The notes below the pieces were generated by a model that was not told the origin of the DNA, made no database searches, and saw nothing but the letters and a program-made list of their open reading frames with translations. Source: a bacterium (lineage in GTDB: Bacteria; Oederibacteriota; CAKKQC01). Taken from it: a stretch of 15,025 bases of DNA. How positions within the stretch are numbered: position 1 is the first letter of the stretch; each line of letters starts with the position of its first letter. A program made the translations under genes and the position numbers. Positions 1 through 5,043 of this stretch are shown in pieces. The stretch lies in contig CAKKQC010000067.1 in the NCBI GenBank assembly GCA_919901855.1, positions 1-15,025 of the forward strand, read 5' to 3'.

Positions 1-270
1 CGCCCGCGCCAGCAGGAATGGACTGCCGGAGAAGGTGCGCTCGCGCCCGAGTTCGTAGGGCACGAGCTGGAAGAGTCCGGGCGCCGCCCGGGCCACGACG
101 CCGCGGTCGACCATCTGTCGCGCGAGACTCCGGGCCGACACCGCCGAGAGACCCGTTATCCTGCGCACATCGGCGATCCGGAACAGCGCCCGCCCCTGCT
201 CATGGAGCCGCACGACCAGCCCCGCGGACCGCGGCCCAAGGGTCTTCGAAGCATCATGTTGTCTATGCAT
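1..270 (-). CDS. AbiEi-family antitoxin / winged-helix regulator, C-terminus beyond window
   Basis: The 90 visible N-terminal residues begin at the ATG at 270 and stay open to the window edge, so the 3' end is missing. Residues about 20-70 read as a winged helix: RLHEQGRALFRIADVRRIT, then a recognition-helix region (SAVSARSLARQMVDRGVV) and a wing ending PGLFQLVPYELG. This pattern is typical of the N-terminal DNA-binding domain of AbiEi antitoxins of type IV TA systems, which repress their own operon and neutralise an AbiEii nucleotidyltransferase. In that arrangement the toxin gene would lie downstream, outside the window. The ATG was chosen because a -10-like TATAGT lies 8 bp upstream, with no Shine-Dalgarno. 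A generic wHTH regulator is possible, because the antitoxin C-terminal domain cannot be seen. Confidence 0.7.
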   Translation of the reverse strand, partial: MHRQHDASKTLGPRSAGLVVRLHEQGRALFRIADVRRITGLSAVSARSLARQMVDRGVVARAAPGLFQLVPYELGRERTFSGSPFLLARA

Positions 271-273
271 ATA

Positions 274-290
274 GTGCTACTATACAGCAC
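274..290. promoter_or_regulatory. Operator-like inverted repeat, copy 1
   Basis: GTGCT-ACTATAC-AGCAC is a perfect 5-bp inverted repeat with a 7-bp spacer, placed over the -10 box of the divergent AbiEi-like gene. The same arms and spacer length recur at 347-363. It partly overlaps a second inverted repeat, TATAC-N5-GTATA (281-295). AbiEi antitoxins are known to bind inverted repeats at their own promoter, so this is a plausible autoregulatory site, by inference. Confidence 0.5.
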
Positions 291-308
291 GTATACCCGT
301 CTGGGCAA
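279..308 (-). promoter_or_regulatory. Candidate promoter of the AbiEi-like gene ending in the window edge
   Basis: On the minus strand, TTGCCC (303-308) and TATAGT (279-284) are separated by 18 bp. The -10 box lies inside an inverted repeat (274-290). Only 8 bp separate TATAGT from the ATG at 270, so a normal start site would give a transcript with almost no leader. The region is strikingly AT-rich compared with its surroundings. Confidence 0.45.
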
Positions 309-343
309 TATATTTATATCAGAATATTACGTTTCTTTCGTCT

Positions 344-366
344 ATCGTGCTCTAGAATAGCACGAT
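344..366. promoter_or_regulatory. Operator-like inverted repeat, copy 2
   Basis: ATCGTGCT-CTAGAAT-AGCACGAT is a perfect 8-bp inverted repeat with a 7-bp spacer. Its core (347-363) matches copy 1 (GTGCT-N7-AGCAC). The two copies are 73 bp apart, close to seven helical turns. A further half-site, AGCACGT, lies at 411-417, 52 bp (about five turns) from the right arm of copy 2 and next to the plus-strand promoter. Confidence 0.5.
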
Positions 367-434
367 TCCCCCACTCTCCACCCTGCACCTTCGGGAATCT
401 TAAAATCTAAAGCACGTCCCTGATATGACGGGGA

Positions 435-455
435 TGCTAGAATTGGTCCAAGGAG
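435..455 (+). promoter_or_regulatory. Candidate extended -10 promoter and ribosome site for the PIN toxin-antitoxin pair
   Basis: TGCTAGAAT (435-443) is an extended -10 element (TG-N-TAGAAT). It is followed by AAGGAG (450-455), a strong Shine-Dalgarno 8 bp before the ATG at 464. No good -35 hexamer is seen. The AGCAC half-site (411-415) lies where the -35 region would be. Confidence 0.45.
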
Positions 456-463
456 ACGGCCAA

Positions 464-679
464 ATGCCCCAGACCAAGGTACGACTCAACCAGATCGAGG
501 ATGGCGCCGAGCTGCGGGACCTCCTGTCCTGGTTCAAGCGGATCCGCAAGGCCGGCTTCGCGGAGCGTTTCGACGAGGTGTGGGCGGAAACCGCCAAGGC
601 TGCCGGGAAGGCCGGCTACCGCCGCAAGGACGTGGCCCGGCTCGTGGCCGAGGTCCGGGAGGCCTATGGCGGCCGATAG
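464..679 (+). CDS. Small antitoxin-like protein upstream of PIN toxin
   Basis: This is a 71-residue charged protein. It begins at an ATG with AAGGAG 8 bp upstream, which favours it over the upstream in-frame ATG at 425. Residues 1-10 (MPQTKVRLNQ) could be a short beta strand; the rest looks helical and rich in Lys, Arg and Glu. It overlaps the next gene by 14 bp, the usual layout of an antitoxin translated just before its toxin. I do not recognise the family by sequence; the antitoxin role is inferred from size, order and coupling to a PIN-domain gene. Such proteins normally bind their own promoter and block the toxin active site. Confidence 0.65.
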   Translation: MPQTKVRLNQIEDGAELRDLLSWFKRIRKAGFAERFDEVWAETAKAAGKAGYRRKDVARLVAEVREAYGGR

Positions 680-1094
680 GCTGCGCGTCGTCCTCGATAC
701 CAACATCGTCATCTCGAGCCTCTGGGGCGGCCACCCCGGCAGGATCATGGACCGGTGGAAGACCGGCGGCTTCGACCTCCTCCTGAGCGATGCGATCCTC
801 AAGGAATACCTGGCGGTCCTCGCGAGATTCCGGTTGTCCGACAGGGACTTGCGGGAGCGTGGCCTCCTGTTCCTGGACTCCCCCTTCACCTGCCTCGTCC
901 AACCCCGGGAGGTCGTTACGGCCGTGCCCGCGGACCCCACGGACAACCGGTTCCTGGAATGCGCGGTGGAAGGCCTGGCTGGCTACATCGTCTCCGGTGA
1001 CCGGCACCTGCTGGCTCTGAAACGGTTTCGGGGCATTCCCATCGTCACCGCGCGAGCCTTCCTCACCGCCTTCGACAGCCGACCGTTGAGCTGA
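666..1094 (+). CDS. PIN-domain ribonuclease toxin (COG1569-type)
   Basis: This 142-residue protein has the PIN nuclease fold signature. VVLDTNIVIS has Asp11. Glu47 lies in LSDAILKEYL. ADPTDNRFLECA has Asp90 and Asp93, and VSGDRHLLAL has Asp112. These match the conserved acidic metal-binding residues of PIN toxins, and all are present, so the nuclease should be active. The size fits the family of putative TA toxins with a DTN-x-x-x-S start. PIN toxins of TA pairs cleave RNA, often tRNA or rRNA, when free of antitoxin; the target here is unknown. The start ATG lies inside the end of the antitoxin gene, so translation is probably coupled. Confidence 0.88.
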   Translation: MAADRLRVVLDTNIVISSLWGGHPGRIMDRWKTGGFDLLLSDAILKEYLAVLARFRLSDRDLRERGLLFLDSPFTCLVQPREVVTAVPADPTDNRFLECAVEGLAGYIVSGDRHLLALKRFRGIPIVTARAFLTAFDSRPLS

Positions 1095-1108
1095 TACCCC
1101 TCGTCCCC

Positions 1109-1123
1109 GAGTCCCGCGGACTC
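1109..1123. terminator. Short hairpin between convergent genes
   Basis: GAGTCC-CGC-GGACTC is a perfect 6-bp stem with a 3-nt loop. It lies 14 bp after the PIN gene stop and overlaps the stop codon of the convergent small gene. No U-run follows on either strand, so a bidirectional terminator role is tentative. Confidence 0.3.
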
Positions 1124-1370
1124 AGCCGCCCGCGGGCACCTTGGCGCGGGCCGGCCAGATCAGGTTCGCGGCACCCCGGGTCACGAGGTCAACGGCCTTG
1201 AGCCCGGGACCCAGCCGGGTTGGGTAATAGTATTCCGACTCGAACCAGCCCCTGTCGCGGTAGTAGCGGTAATCGCAATTGGCCTCGCTCAGCGTGTTCC
1301 TGATCACGGTCCGGCTCATGTTGAAGGCCACGACGCCAAGCAGGGTCGGGGGCAGGGGCCGCGGGAGCAT
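1122..1370 (-). CDS. Hypothetical small protein downstream of AbiEii
   Basis: I do not recognise this 82-residue protein. It has strong GC-ending codon use and a protein-like composition. A short hydrophobic stretch (LPPTLLGVVAF) near the N-terminus is followed by an aromatic, charged middle (DYRYYRDRGWFESEYYYP) and a tail GAANLIWPARAKVPAGG. The ATG at 1370 has GGAGG only 3 bp upstream. An in-frame TTG at 1433, with AAGGA about 10 bp upstream and overlapping the AbiEii stop, would give 103 residues. It is in line with AbiEi and AbiEii, so it may be co-transcribed. It could be a third component, an unrelated passenger or a gene fragment. Confidence 0.45.
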   Translation of the reverse strand: MLPRPLPPTLLGVVAFNMSRTVIRNTLSEANCDYRYYRDRGWFESEYYYPTRLGPGLKAVDLVTRGAANLIWPARAKVPAGG

Positions 1371-1422
1371 GAGCCTCCGGTGGAACCGCGCCGCCTGCGG
1401 CGCGAGGGCGGCATCCCCCGCC

Positions 1423-2397
1423 TCACCGCCCAATCCTGAACTTCCTTACGTTGAGCGCCTTCCACTGGAGCGCGGGCTGAGTGGCGATGATCGCCTGCCG
1501 TTCAGGATGGTCCGACAGAGCCTCCGGCACGATCTCCCCGCGGTCCAGGAGCCGGTCGAGGAAGACCCTCTCCCCGGCACTCCACGCCAGGAGACGCCCC
1601 GCGGCTTCCCGGCAGACCTCGTTGATCCGATCAGTCAGCTCGTTCACGTCCCCGTCGAAGGGACGCCCCTCGATGCGCAACATCGGCAGGAGGGTATCCT
1701 GCATCGACTTCCCGCTCACCGCCACGTCCTCCACCGCGATCCGCCGGAGGTCGTGGCGCTGTTCCGCCCCCAGTATCACGAAGGCCTGGCGGAAGTCCTG
1801 GCTACCCAGCAGGTCCGGACGCATGGTCAGGATGCTCCAGGCGTCGAAGGCGTCGCGCGCGGCCCGCCGGGTCACGAGGGCGGCGAACTTGCCCGCCGCC
1901 GTTTCCTCGAACGTCAGCACGGGTACGGGAGCGTGGATCGCGCCCGGGGGGAATCGCGGCGCTCGGCGCTCGATGCCGAGCAGGGGACAGCGCTGAAGGT
2001 AGTTCACGTCGACTTCGAGTGATCCGGCCCCCCCGAGGCCCCCGGCGTAGCGCAGGCGGAACTTGCCGCCCGCGTGCTCACGCGGCACGCGCCGCACCGA
2101 ACATCCCTCCGCCTCGCAGGAAGCCGCCAGGGCGGCCTCGAACGGCTCCCGGCCGGCCTGCATATCCTCCATCCCCACCTGGCCTACGTAGTTGAGGTCG
2201 ATGTCGACGGACAGCCGCGGCACGTCCATCCAGAAGAGGTTCAGCGCGGTACCGCCCTTGAGCACCCACGCGCCCGCGAGGCCGGGATGACGGCCCAACC
2301 GCGCCAGAATGGCCTCGAGGTACATGACCTTCTCCACGATCTCGGGACGGAATCCCGTCTCGGATGCGGCCTTCCGGATGCTCGCCGGCCCGATCAT
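1423..2397 (-). CDS. abiEii: AbiEii-family nucleotidyltransferase toxin (type IV TA)
   Basis: This is a 324-residue protein of the AbiEii/AbiGii toxin family with a nucleotidyltransferase fold. Residues 46-70 contain LKGGTALNLF and RLSVDIDLNY, the Gly-Gly and Asp-x-Asp (D65, D67) motif that binds metal and nucleotide. Asp130 in LEVDVNYL fits the third acidic position. Lys170 (TAAGKFAAL) and RDAFDAW (Asp182, Asp185) are the later conserved motifs. Family members are reported to bind GTP or transfer nucleotides to RNA, causing reversible growth arrest and phage abortive infection. All key residues are present. The ATG overlaps the antitoxin stop as ATGA, so expression is coupled to AbiEi. Length is close to the family norm. 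Confidence 0.9.
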   Translation of the reverse strand: MIGPASIRKAASETGFRPEIVEKVMYLEAILARLGRHPGLAGAWVLKGGTALNLFWMDVPRLSVDIDLNYVGQVGMEDMQAGREPFEAALAASCEAEGCSVRRVPREHAGGKFRLRYAGGLGGAGSLEVDVNYLQRCPLLGIERRAPRFPPGAIHAPVPVLTFEETAAGKFAALVTRRAARDAFDAWSILTMRPDLLGSQDFRQAFVILGAEQRHDLRRIAVEDVAVSGKSMQDTLLPMLRIEGRPFDGDVNELTDRINEVCREAAGRLLAWSAGERVFLDRLLDRGEIVPEALSDHPERQAIIATQPALQWKALNVRKFRIGR

Positions 2398-3194
2398 GAC
2401 ACCGCCTCCCAATCCCCCTCCACCAGGGAGGCCGGCACGATCAGGTTCCAGCCGGCGACCAGCTTCCCGCCCGCCGCACGATCCACGTATTGCGGCTGGC
2501 GGGGTCGCATCGCGCGCAGTTCGGCCAGCGCCGCCTCCCCAACCGCGAAGTGCTTCCGGTGATGCTCCAGAAAGAGACCCACCATGGCCGCCAGGGTGGC
2601 CTGCCCTCGCGCCCGGACGTATGCCATGAGCGCGGCCAAGTCGAGCAGGGGCACCCCCGCTAGCGCCGCCCAGGCCTCCTCCATCCCGCCGGCCAGCTCC
2701 GGCCGGTCGAGGACATCGGCCGCGGTGCGCTCCAGCGATGTCACGCGGCAGGTCAACCCCTGCCGCTCCACGTCCTCCGCGAACATGAAGGACTGCCGCC
2801 CGCGGCGCAGTTCGGCGGGCGGGCTGACCGGCGTGAACGGCCTCCGCCTGAAGGTGAACCGCTTCGTCTTGGTCTCCGTCAGGAAGACGACACGCTCGAA
2901 CACGGTTCTGGCGTACCCGTGCGCTTCCAGCGCTGAGGAATGGCTCAACACGGCGTCGGGGGCGCACCGACTGGCCACAAGCAAGAAGTCCACGGCCCCC
3001 TTATCCGCCCGGTCCCCCGGATGCGGGGTGAAGAAGACGCCGCGCCTGACCCGGCCGATCCGGCCAGCCCGAAGATAGCGCCCAAGCTGGGCGCTGGCCG
3101 CCGCCTCGGGATCGGAACGCCCCGCGGACACCGCCTTGCCGAACTCCCCCCGGGTGAACACGGGGTGGGTGGAAAAGAAGTCCAGCGCCTTCAC
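2394..3194 (-). CDS. abiEi: AbiEi-family antitoxin (type IV TA), partner of AbiEii
   Basis: This 266-residue protein has an N-terminal winged helix (residues about 5-60, with AQLGRYLRAGRIGRVRRGVF as recognition helix and wing). An AbiEi core follows, including DAVLSHSSALEAHGYA and TSLERTAADVLDRPELAGG. The antitoxin represses the operon and antagonises the toxin without stable complex formation in studied type IV systems. The start is a GTG at 3194 with AGAGGA about 8 bp upstream. Its stop overlaps the toxin ATG by 4 bp. The promoter region upstream is AT-rich and contains the palindrome ATAGCTAT (3210-3217) between the -10 box and the ribosome site, which could be its operator. That operator differs from the GTGCT-N7-AGCAC sites of the first locus. 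Confidence 0.88.
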   Translation of the reverse strand: MKALDFFSTHPVFTRGEFGKAVSAGRSDPEAAASAQLGRYLRAGRIGRVRRGVFFTPHPGDRADKGAVDFLLVASRCAPDAVLSHSSALEAHGYARTVFERVVFLTETKTKRFTFRRRPFTPVSPPAELRRGRQSFMFAEDVERQGLTCRVTSLERTAADVLDRPELAGGMEEAWAALAGVPLLDLAALMAYVRARGQATLAAMVGLFLEHHRKHFAVGEAALAELRAMRPRQPQYVDRAAGGKLVAGWNLIVPASLVEGDWEAVS

Positions 3195-3209
3195 TTGCTA
3201 GTCCTCTCC

Positions 3210-3250
3210 ATAGCTATACCTATTTATCCATATACGGAGAAGATTAGCAA
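3210..3250 (-). promoter_or_regulatory. Candidate promoter and palindrome of the abiE operon
   Basis: On the minus strand, TTGCTA (3245-3250) and TAAATA (3221-3226) are 18 bp apart. The palindrome ATAGCTAT (3210-3217) lies just downstream, followed by GGAGAGGA and the GTG start. The AT-rich block contrasts with the GC-rich flanks. Confidence 0.4.
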
Positions 3251-3358
3251 CCGGCATCCTCACATCCCCCTCCGGCTTGATGATACAGCGCGCAACAGGC
3301 AAGTTTCTCGTGTGCCCAGCTCATCACGATCAAGTCGCCCGCAAGAAGCCCCTCCGGG

Positions 3359-3500
3359 TTAGTGCAGGACCTTGGCGAGGCGGGCGGCCAGCGCCACCAT
3401 CTGGGTACCGAGGTCGTCCTCGTTCTTCCCCTTGGCGGCGTCGCTGTAGGCGACCGTCCCGGTCTGCACGTCCACGACGCGCACGTTGACGTAGTACGCC
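3359..3500 (-). pseudogene. 3' remnant of a CsgG/LpoB-like lipoprotein gene
   Basis: About 47 codons survive, ending at TAA (3359-3361). The readable part, YYVNVRVVDVQTGTVAYSDA followed by AKGKNEDDLGTQMVALAARLAKVL, resembles the C-terminal strand-helix end of CsgG/LpoB-type or similar curli and penicillin-binding-protein activator lipoproteins. There the VRVVDV-x-TG-x-V-x-x-S motif is typical. The reading frame has no upstream start; at about 3500 it joins an IS21 transposase fragment in another frame. The rest of the gene is missing, so this is a dead fragment. Assignment rests on a short stretch and is moderate. Confidence 0.55.
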
Positions 3501-3564
3501 CTAGGACCCACTTCTGCCGAAGCACTTCCCGGATGTTCCGCATGGACAATCGCTCCCTGGGCAT
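3501..3564 (-). pseudogene. istA: istA transposase, N-terminal fragment
   Basis: About 21 codons, MPRERLSMRNIREVLRQKWV and then LG, match the conserved start of IS21-family IstA transposases (MRxIREVLRxKWxLG). That segment forms the first helix of the N-terminal HTH. Directly after LG the sequence switches to the lipoprotein remnant in a different frame. A full IstA is about 400-500 residues, so nearly all of it is deleted, including the DDE catalytic domain. Confidence 0.7.
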
Positions 3565-3565
3565 C

Positions 3566-3585
3566 CCGCCTCCTTGCGGAGGCGG
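3566..3585 (-). promoter_or_regulatory. Hairpin masking the istA ribosome site
   Basis: CCGCCTCC-GCAA-GGAGGCGG (minus strand) is a perfect 8-bp stem with a 4-nt loop. It ends 1 bp before the istA ATG (3564-3562). The GGAGG Shine-Dalgarno lies in the 3' arm and would be hidden when the RNA folds. Hairpins of this type limit transposase translation from read-through transcripts in other IS families; that role here is inferred. Confidence 0.5.
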
Positions 3586-3668
3586 CCTGGCCCTCTTGGA
3601 TTGCCCAGCGTCGCTGGCTAATCTGGCTCTGCCTCCACGGACAGGAGGCTCAGGAGCCCCCCGGGTCC

Positions 3669-3734
3669 GTGTTCAGCATGACCGATATTCGTGTTCAGTT
3701 TGCTCCGATATTGGCGTTCAGTTTGGTCCGAAAC
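3669..3734. repeat. Three tandem IS21 terminal repeats
   Basis: Three imperfect direct copies lie head to tail: GTGTTCAGCATGACCGATATTC (3669-3690), a copy with GTTTGCTCC at 3691-3713, and GCGTTCAGTTTGGTCCGAAAC (3714-3734). The GTTCAG cores are spaced 22 and 23 bp apart. IS21-family ends carry such multiple repeats, thought to be IstA binding sites. Confidence 0.65.
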
Positions 3735-3785
3735 GCGCGTCCTGTGGCCACGGAGCCGTGTTCCTCCAATGCGTGATCGCGGCCT

Positions 3786-3803
3786 GCGGAATCACGATTC
3801 CGC
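3786..3803 (-). terminator. Perfect palindrome across the orphan abiEi stop codon
   Basis: GCGGAATC-GT-GATTCCGC on the minus strand is an 8-bp perfect inverted repeat with a 2-bp centre. It includes the last codons and TGA stop (3794-3792) of the orphan AbiEi gene. There is no U-run after it. It could aid termination or mRNA stability, or could be an insertion hot spot for the nearby IS; the role is uncertain. Confidence 0.3.
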
Positions 3804-4592
3804 CTCCACCCGGACATTCGCCAGGATGTGCCATCGGCCGTCTTCGCGTCCCCCCTGGGCCGGCCTGGACGGGTCCAGCAGGCGCAGGGGCGCCTTCGCC
3901 ACCAGCCCGGCAAGAGCGGCGGCCCGCCCTCGCCCCCCGACCCGGTCCAGCAGGTAACCCAGGCGCTGGACGACCACGAGTTCCCCGTGCCTCCTGGCCG
4001 TATCCCGCAACCTTCGCGAATCGAGCCGAGCGACGAGTTCTTTGAGGACCGTCGCGACGTTGTCCAGCCCCCCTGCGGCGTGCGGGTATCGCACGAGGTC
4101 CCACGCCGTCGTCTCCGGGCCCGACACCTTCATGGACCCCGTCGGGGTCTTCACCTCCACCGTCTCCGCCCGCTCGAAGAGCCCCTTGCCGTGGAACCTG
4201 AACCGGACATTCCCGGCAACGACCGGACGAACCGCCCGGCCCGGGATCACCACCTGGAACTCCTGCGGGCGGTGATGCGCCGCCCCGTGGATCTGGGCCG
4301 CAGACAGGAGGCCGACGTAGTAGGGCCGTCCGAGATCCGCCATGAGGTCGTGCACGAACCACTCCGGCGGGAGGATCCCCGCAGACCGGTGCTGGGCATC
4401 GACGATCACGTAGAACCCGGAGCGCGGCATGGCCAACCGGCCCGCCAACGCCAGACGATGCAGGGCCATGTAGGCGGCCCGCGGCGTGCTCCGCAGGCGA
4501 CGCACGGCTTCCCGCCGGGAGAAGGTGTAGCGGCCCTGCCCGAGGAGTTCCTCCATGTACCCGCCGGCCGAGACGGAAGAAGGGCGTTTCAT
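3792..4592 (-). CDS. Orphan AbiEi-family antitoxin (COG5340-type regulator)
   Basis: This 266-residue protein has a winged helix at residues about 12-65 (EELLGQGRYTFSRREAVRRL through GRLAMPRSGFYVIV). The family signature segments follow: PPEWFVHDLMADLGRPYYVG, LSAAQIHGAAHHRPQEFQVV, KTPTGSMKVSGPETTAWDLV and RYPHAAGGLDNVATVLKEL. It looks complete, ending NVRVEAES. In related loci the AbiEii-type nucleotidyltransferase gene lies directly downstream; here that place holds an IS21 scar, so the toxin seems lost. The ATG at 4592 was chosen because it starts the conserved protein and lies 11 bp from a -10 box. An upstream in-frame extension to 4757 is Arg-rich and not protein-like. It could still regulate other promoters. 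Confidence 0.85.
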   Translation of the reverse strand: MKRPSSVSAGGYMEELLGQGRYTFSRREAVRRLRSTPRAAYMALHRLALAGRLAMPRSGFYVIVDAQHRSAGILPPEWFVHDLMADLGRPYYVGLLSAAQIHGAAHHRPQEFQVVIPGRAVRPVVAGNVRFRFHGKGLFERAETVEVKTPTGSMKVSGPETTAWDLVRYPHAAGGLDNVATVLKELVARLDSRRLRDTARRHGELVVVQRLGYLLDRVGGRGRAAALAGLVAKAPLRLLDPSRPAQGGREDGRWHILANVRVEAES

Positions 4593-5043
4593 ACCGGTAG
4601 CAGATTGTACCGCTTTGTGTGCCTTTTTGCTACCGACATGGAACCGTCCCGGGCCCACCTCGCGAAGGGCCGTCTGCCGCGAGCGTCTGCGCTCGCCCCT
4701 TCCCCTCTCCCTCCCCTCCTTTCTTCCCCTCCGTCGAGGGCCTCGTCGCCCCATCATTACGCGCGGGAGGAGGAGGTCGAAGTCAGTGCACTTGCGTCCG
4801 CAAGTGGGCGAACACGAAACGCGGCGACAGTGGTCTCAGGTCAGCGCATCCCGCCGCGGCTGACCGCGTGCGGAGTTGCGAGGTCCGGAGCAACTCCGGG
4901 GCCCGTCCTCGGGCCGTCTGCGCACGGCAGACGCACACCAGCTATGGGATCGCCCTCCAGCTCGCTCTGGCTTCAGCCGCCAAGGTGAGCGGACACTGAC
5001 GAAACCTCCGACAGGACCCGCACCCACCCACTCTGCCCGCTCT
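4593..5043. other. Gene-free stretch rich in perfect hairpins
   Basis: No convincing coding frame is seen in these 451 bp. Apart from the orphan abiEi promoter, it holds six perfect short inverted repeats. They are GCGAGCG-TCTG-CGCTCGC (4679-4696), CACTTGC-GTCC-GCAAGTG (4789-4806), GGTCAGC-N13-GCTGACC (4839-4865), CGGAGTTGC-N10-GCAACTCCG (4871-4898), GGCCCG-TCCT-CGGGCC (4900-4915) and CGTCTGC-GCACG-GCAGACG (4915-4933). The last four run almost without gaps. An 11-bp direct repeat, GGGCCGTCTGC, occurs at 4667 and 4911. It may encode a structured RNA on either strand, be a degraded small transposable element, or serve as a boundary after the polysaccharide operon. No U-run terminator is seen. 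Confidence 0.45.
4595..4635 (-). promoter_or_regulatory. Candidate promoter and operator of the orphan abiEi
   Basis: On the minus strand a -10-like TACAAT (4604-4609) lies 11 bp before the ATG, with no Shine-Dalgarno in between. It is bracketed by a perfect inverted repeat, CGGTAGC (4629-4635 and 4595-4601), with a 27-bp gap. That is a plausible operator for autoregulation. The -35 region is poor. Confidence 0.4.

Larger units (their letters stand above)
3501..3740 (-). mobile_element. IS21-family element remnant (left end plus istA start)
   Basis: The stretch keeps an IS21-type left end and the first codons of the transposase, oriented on the minus strand. Evidence is the istA-like N-terminus (3501-3564) and three tandem 22-23 bp repeats (3669-3734), the multiple terminal repeats characteristic of IS21 ends. 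The rest of istA, all of istB and the other end are absent, so it cannot transpose by itself. The right boundary is approximate; the inward-reading end seems to start near GTTTCGGACCAAACTGAACG (revcomp of 3715-3734). Confidence 0.65.

Noticed and set aside
18-410. Plus-strand frame across the AbiEi-like gene and its promoter
   Set aside because: It is antisense to the winged-helix protein, Arg-rich, and runs through the operator region.
1279-2022. Plus-strand frame of 247 codons opposite AbiEii
   Set aside because: It is antisense to catalytic motifs of AbiEii and has no ribosome site or domain.
2398-2967. Upstream in-frame extension of AbiEii
   Set aside because: It overlaps abiEi in another frame, reads as Gly/Arg/Ala-rich filler, and the ATGA overlap at 2394-2397 gives the natural start.
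3244-3564. Continuous 106-codon minus-strand frame as a real gene
   Set aside because: It is a chimera: istA codons for the first 21 residues, then an out-of-frame reading of the lipoprotein remnant.
4593-4757. N-terminal extension of the orphan AbiEi
   Set aside because: It is Arg/Gly-rich and crosses the promoter and inverted repeat; the conserved protein begins at the ATG at 4592.
4871-4933. CRISPR-like or REP-like array
   Set aside because: The hairpins differ in sequence from each other and have no regular spacers, so they do not form a CRISPR array.
3828-4988. Long plus-strand open frame (386 codons) opposite the orphan abiEi
   Set aside because: It is Pro/Arg/His-rich, has no ribosome site, and is antisense to a protein with clear family motifs; it reflects high GC content.
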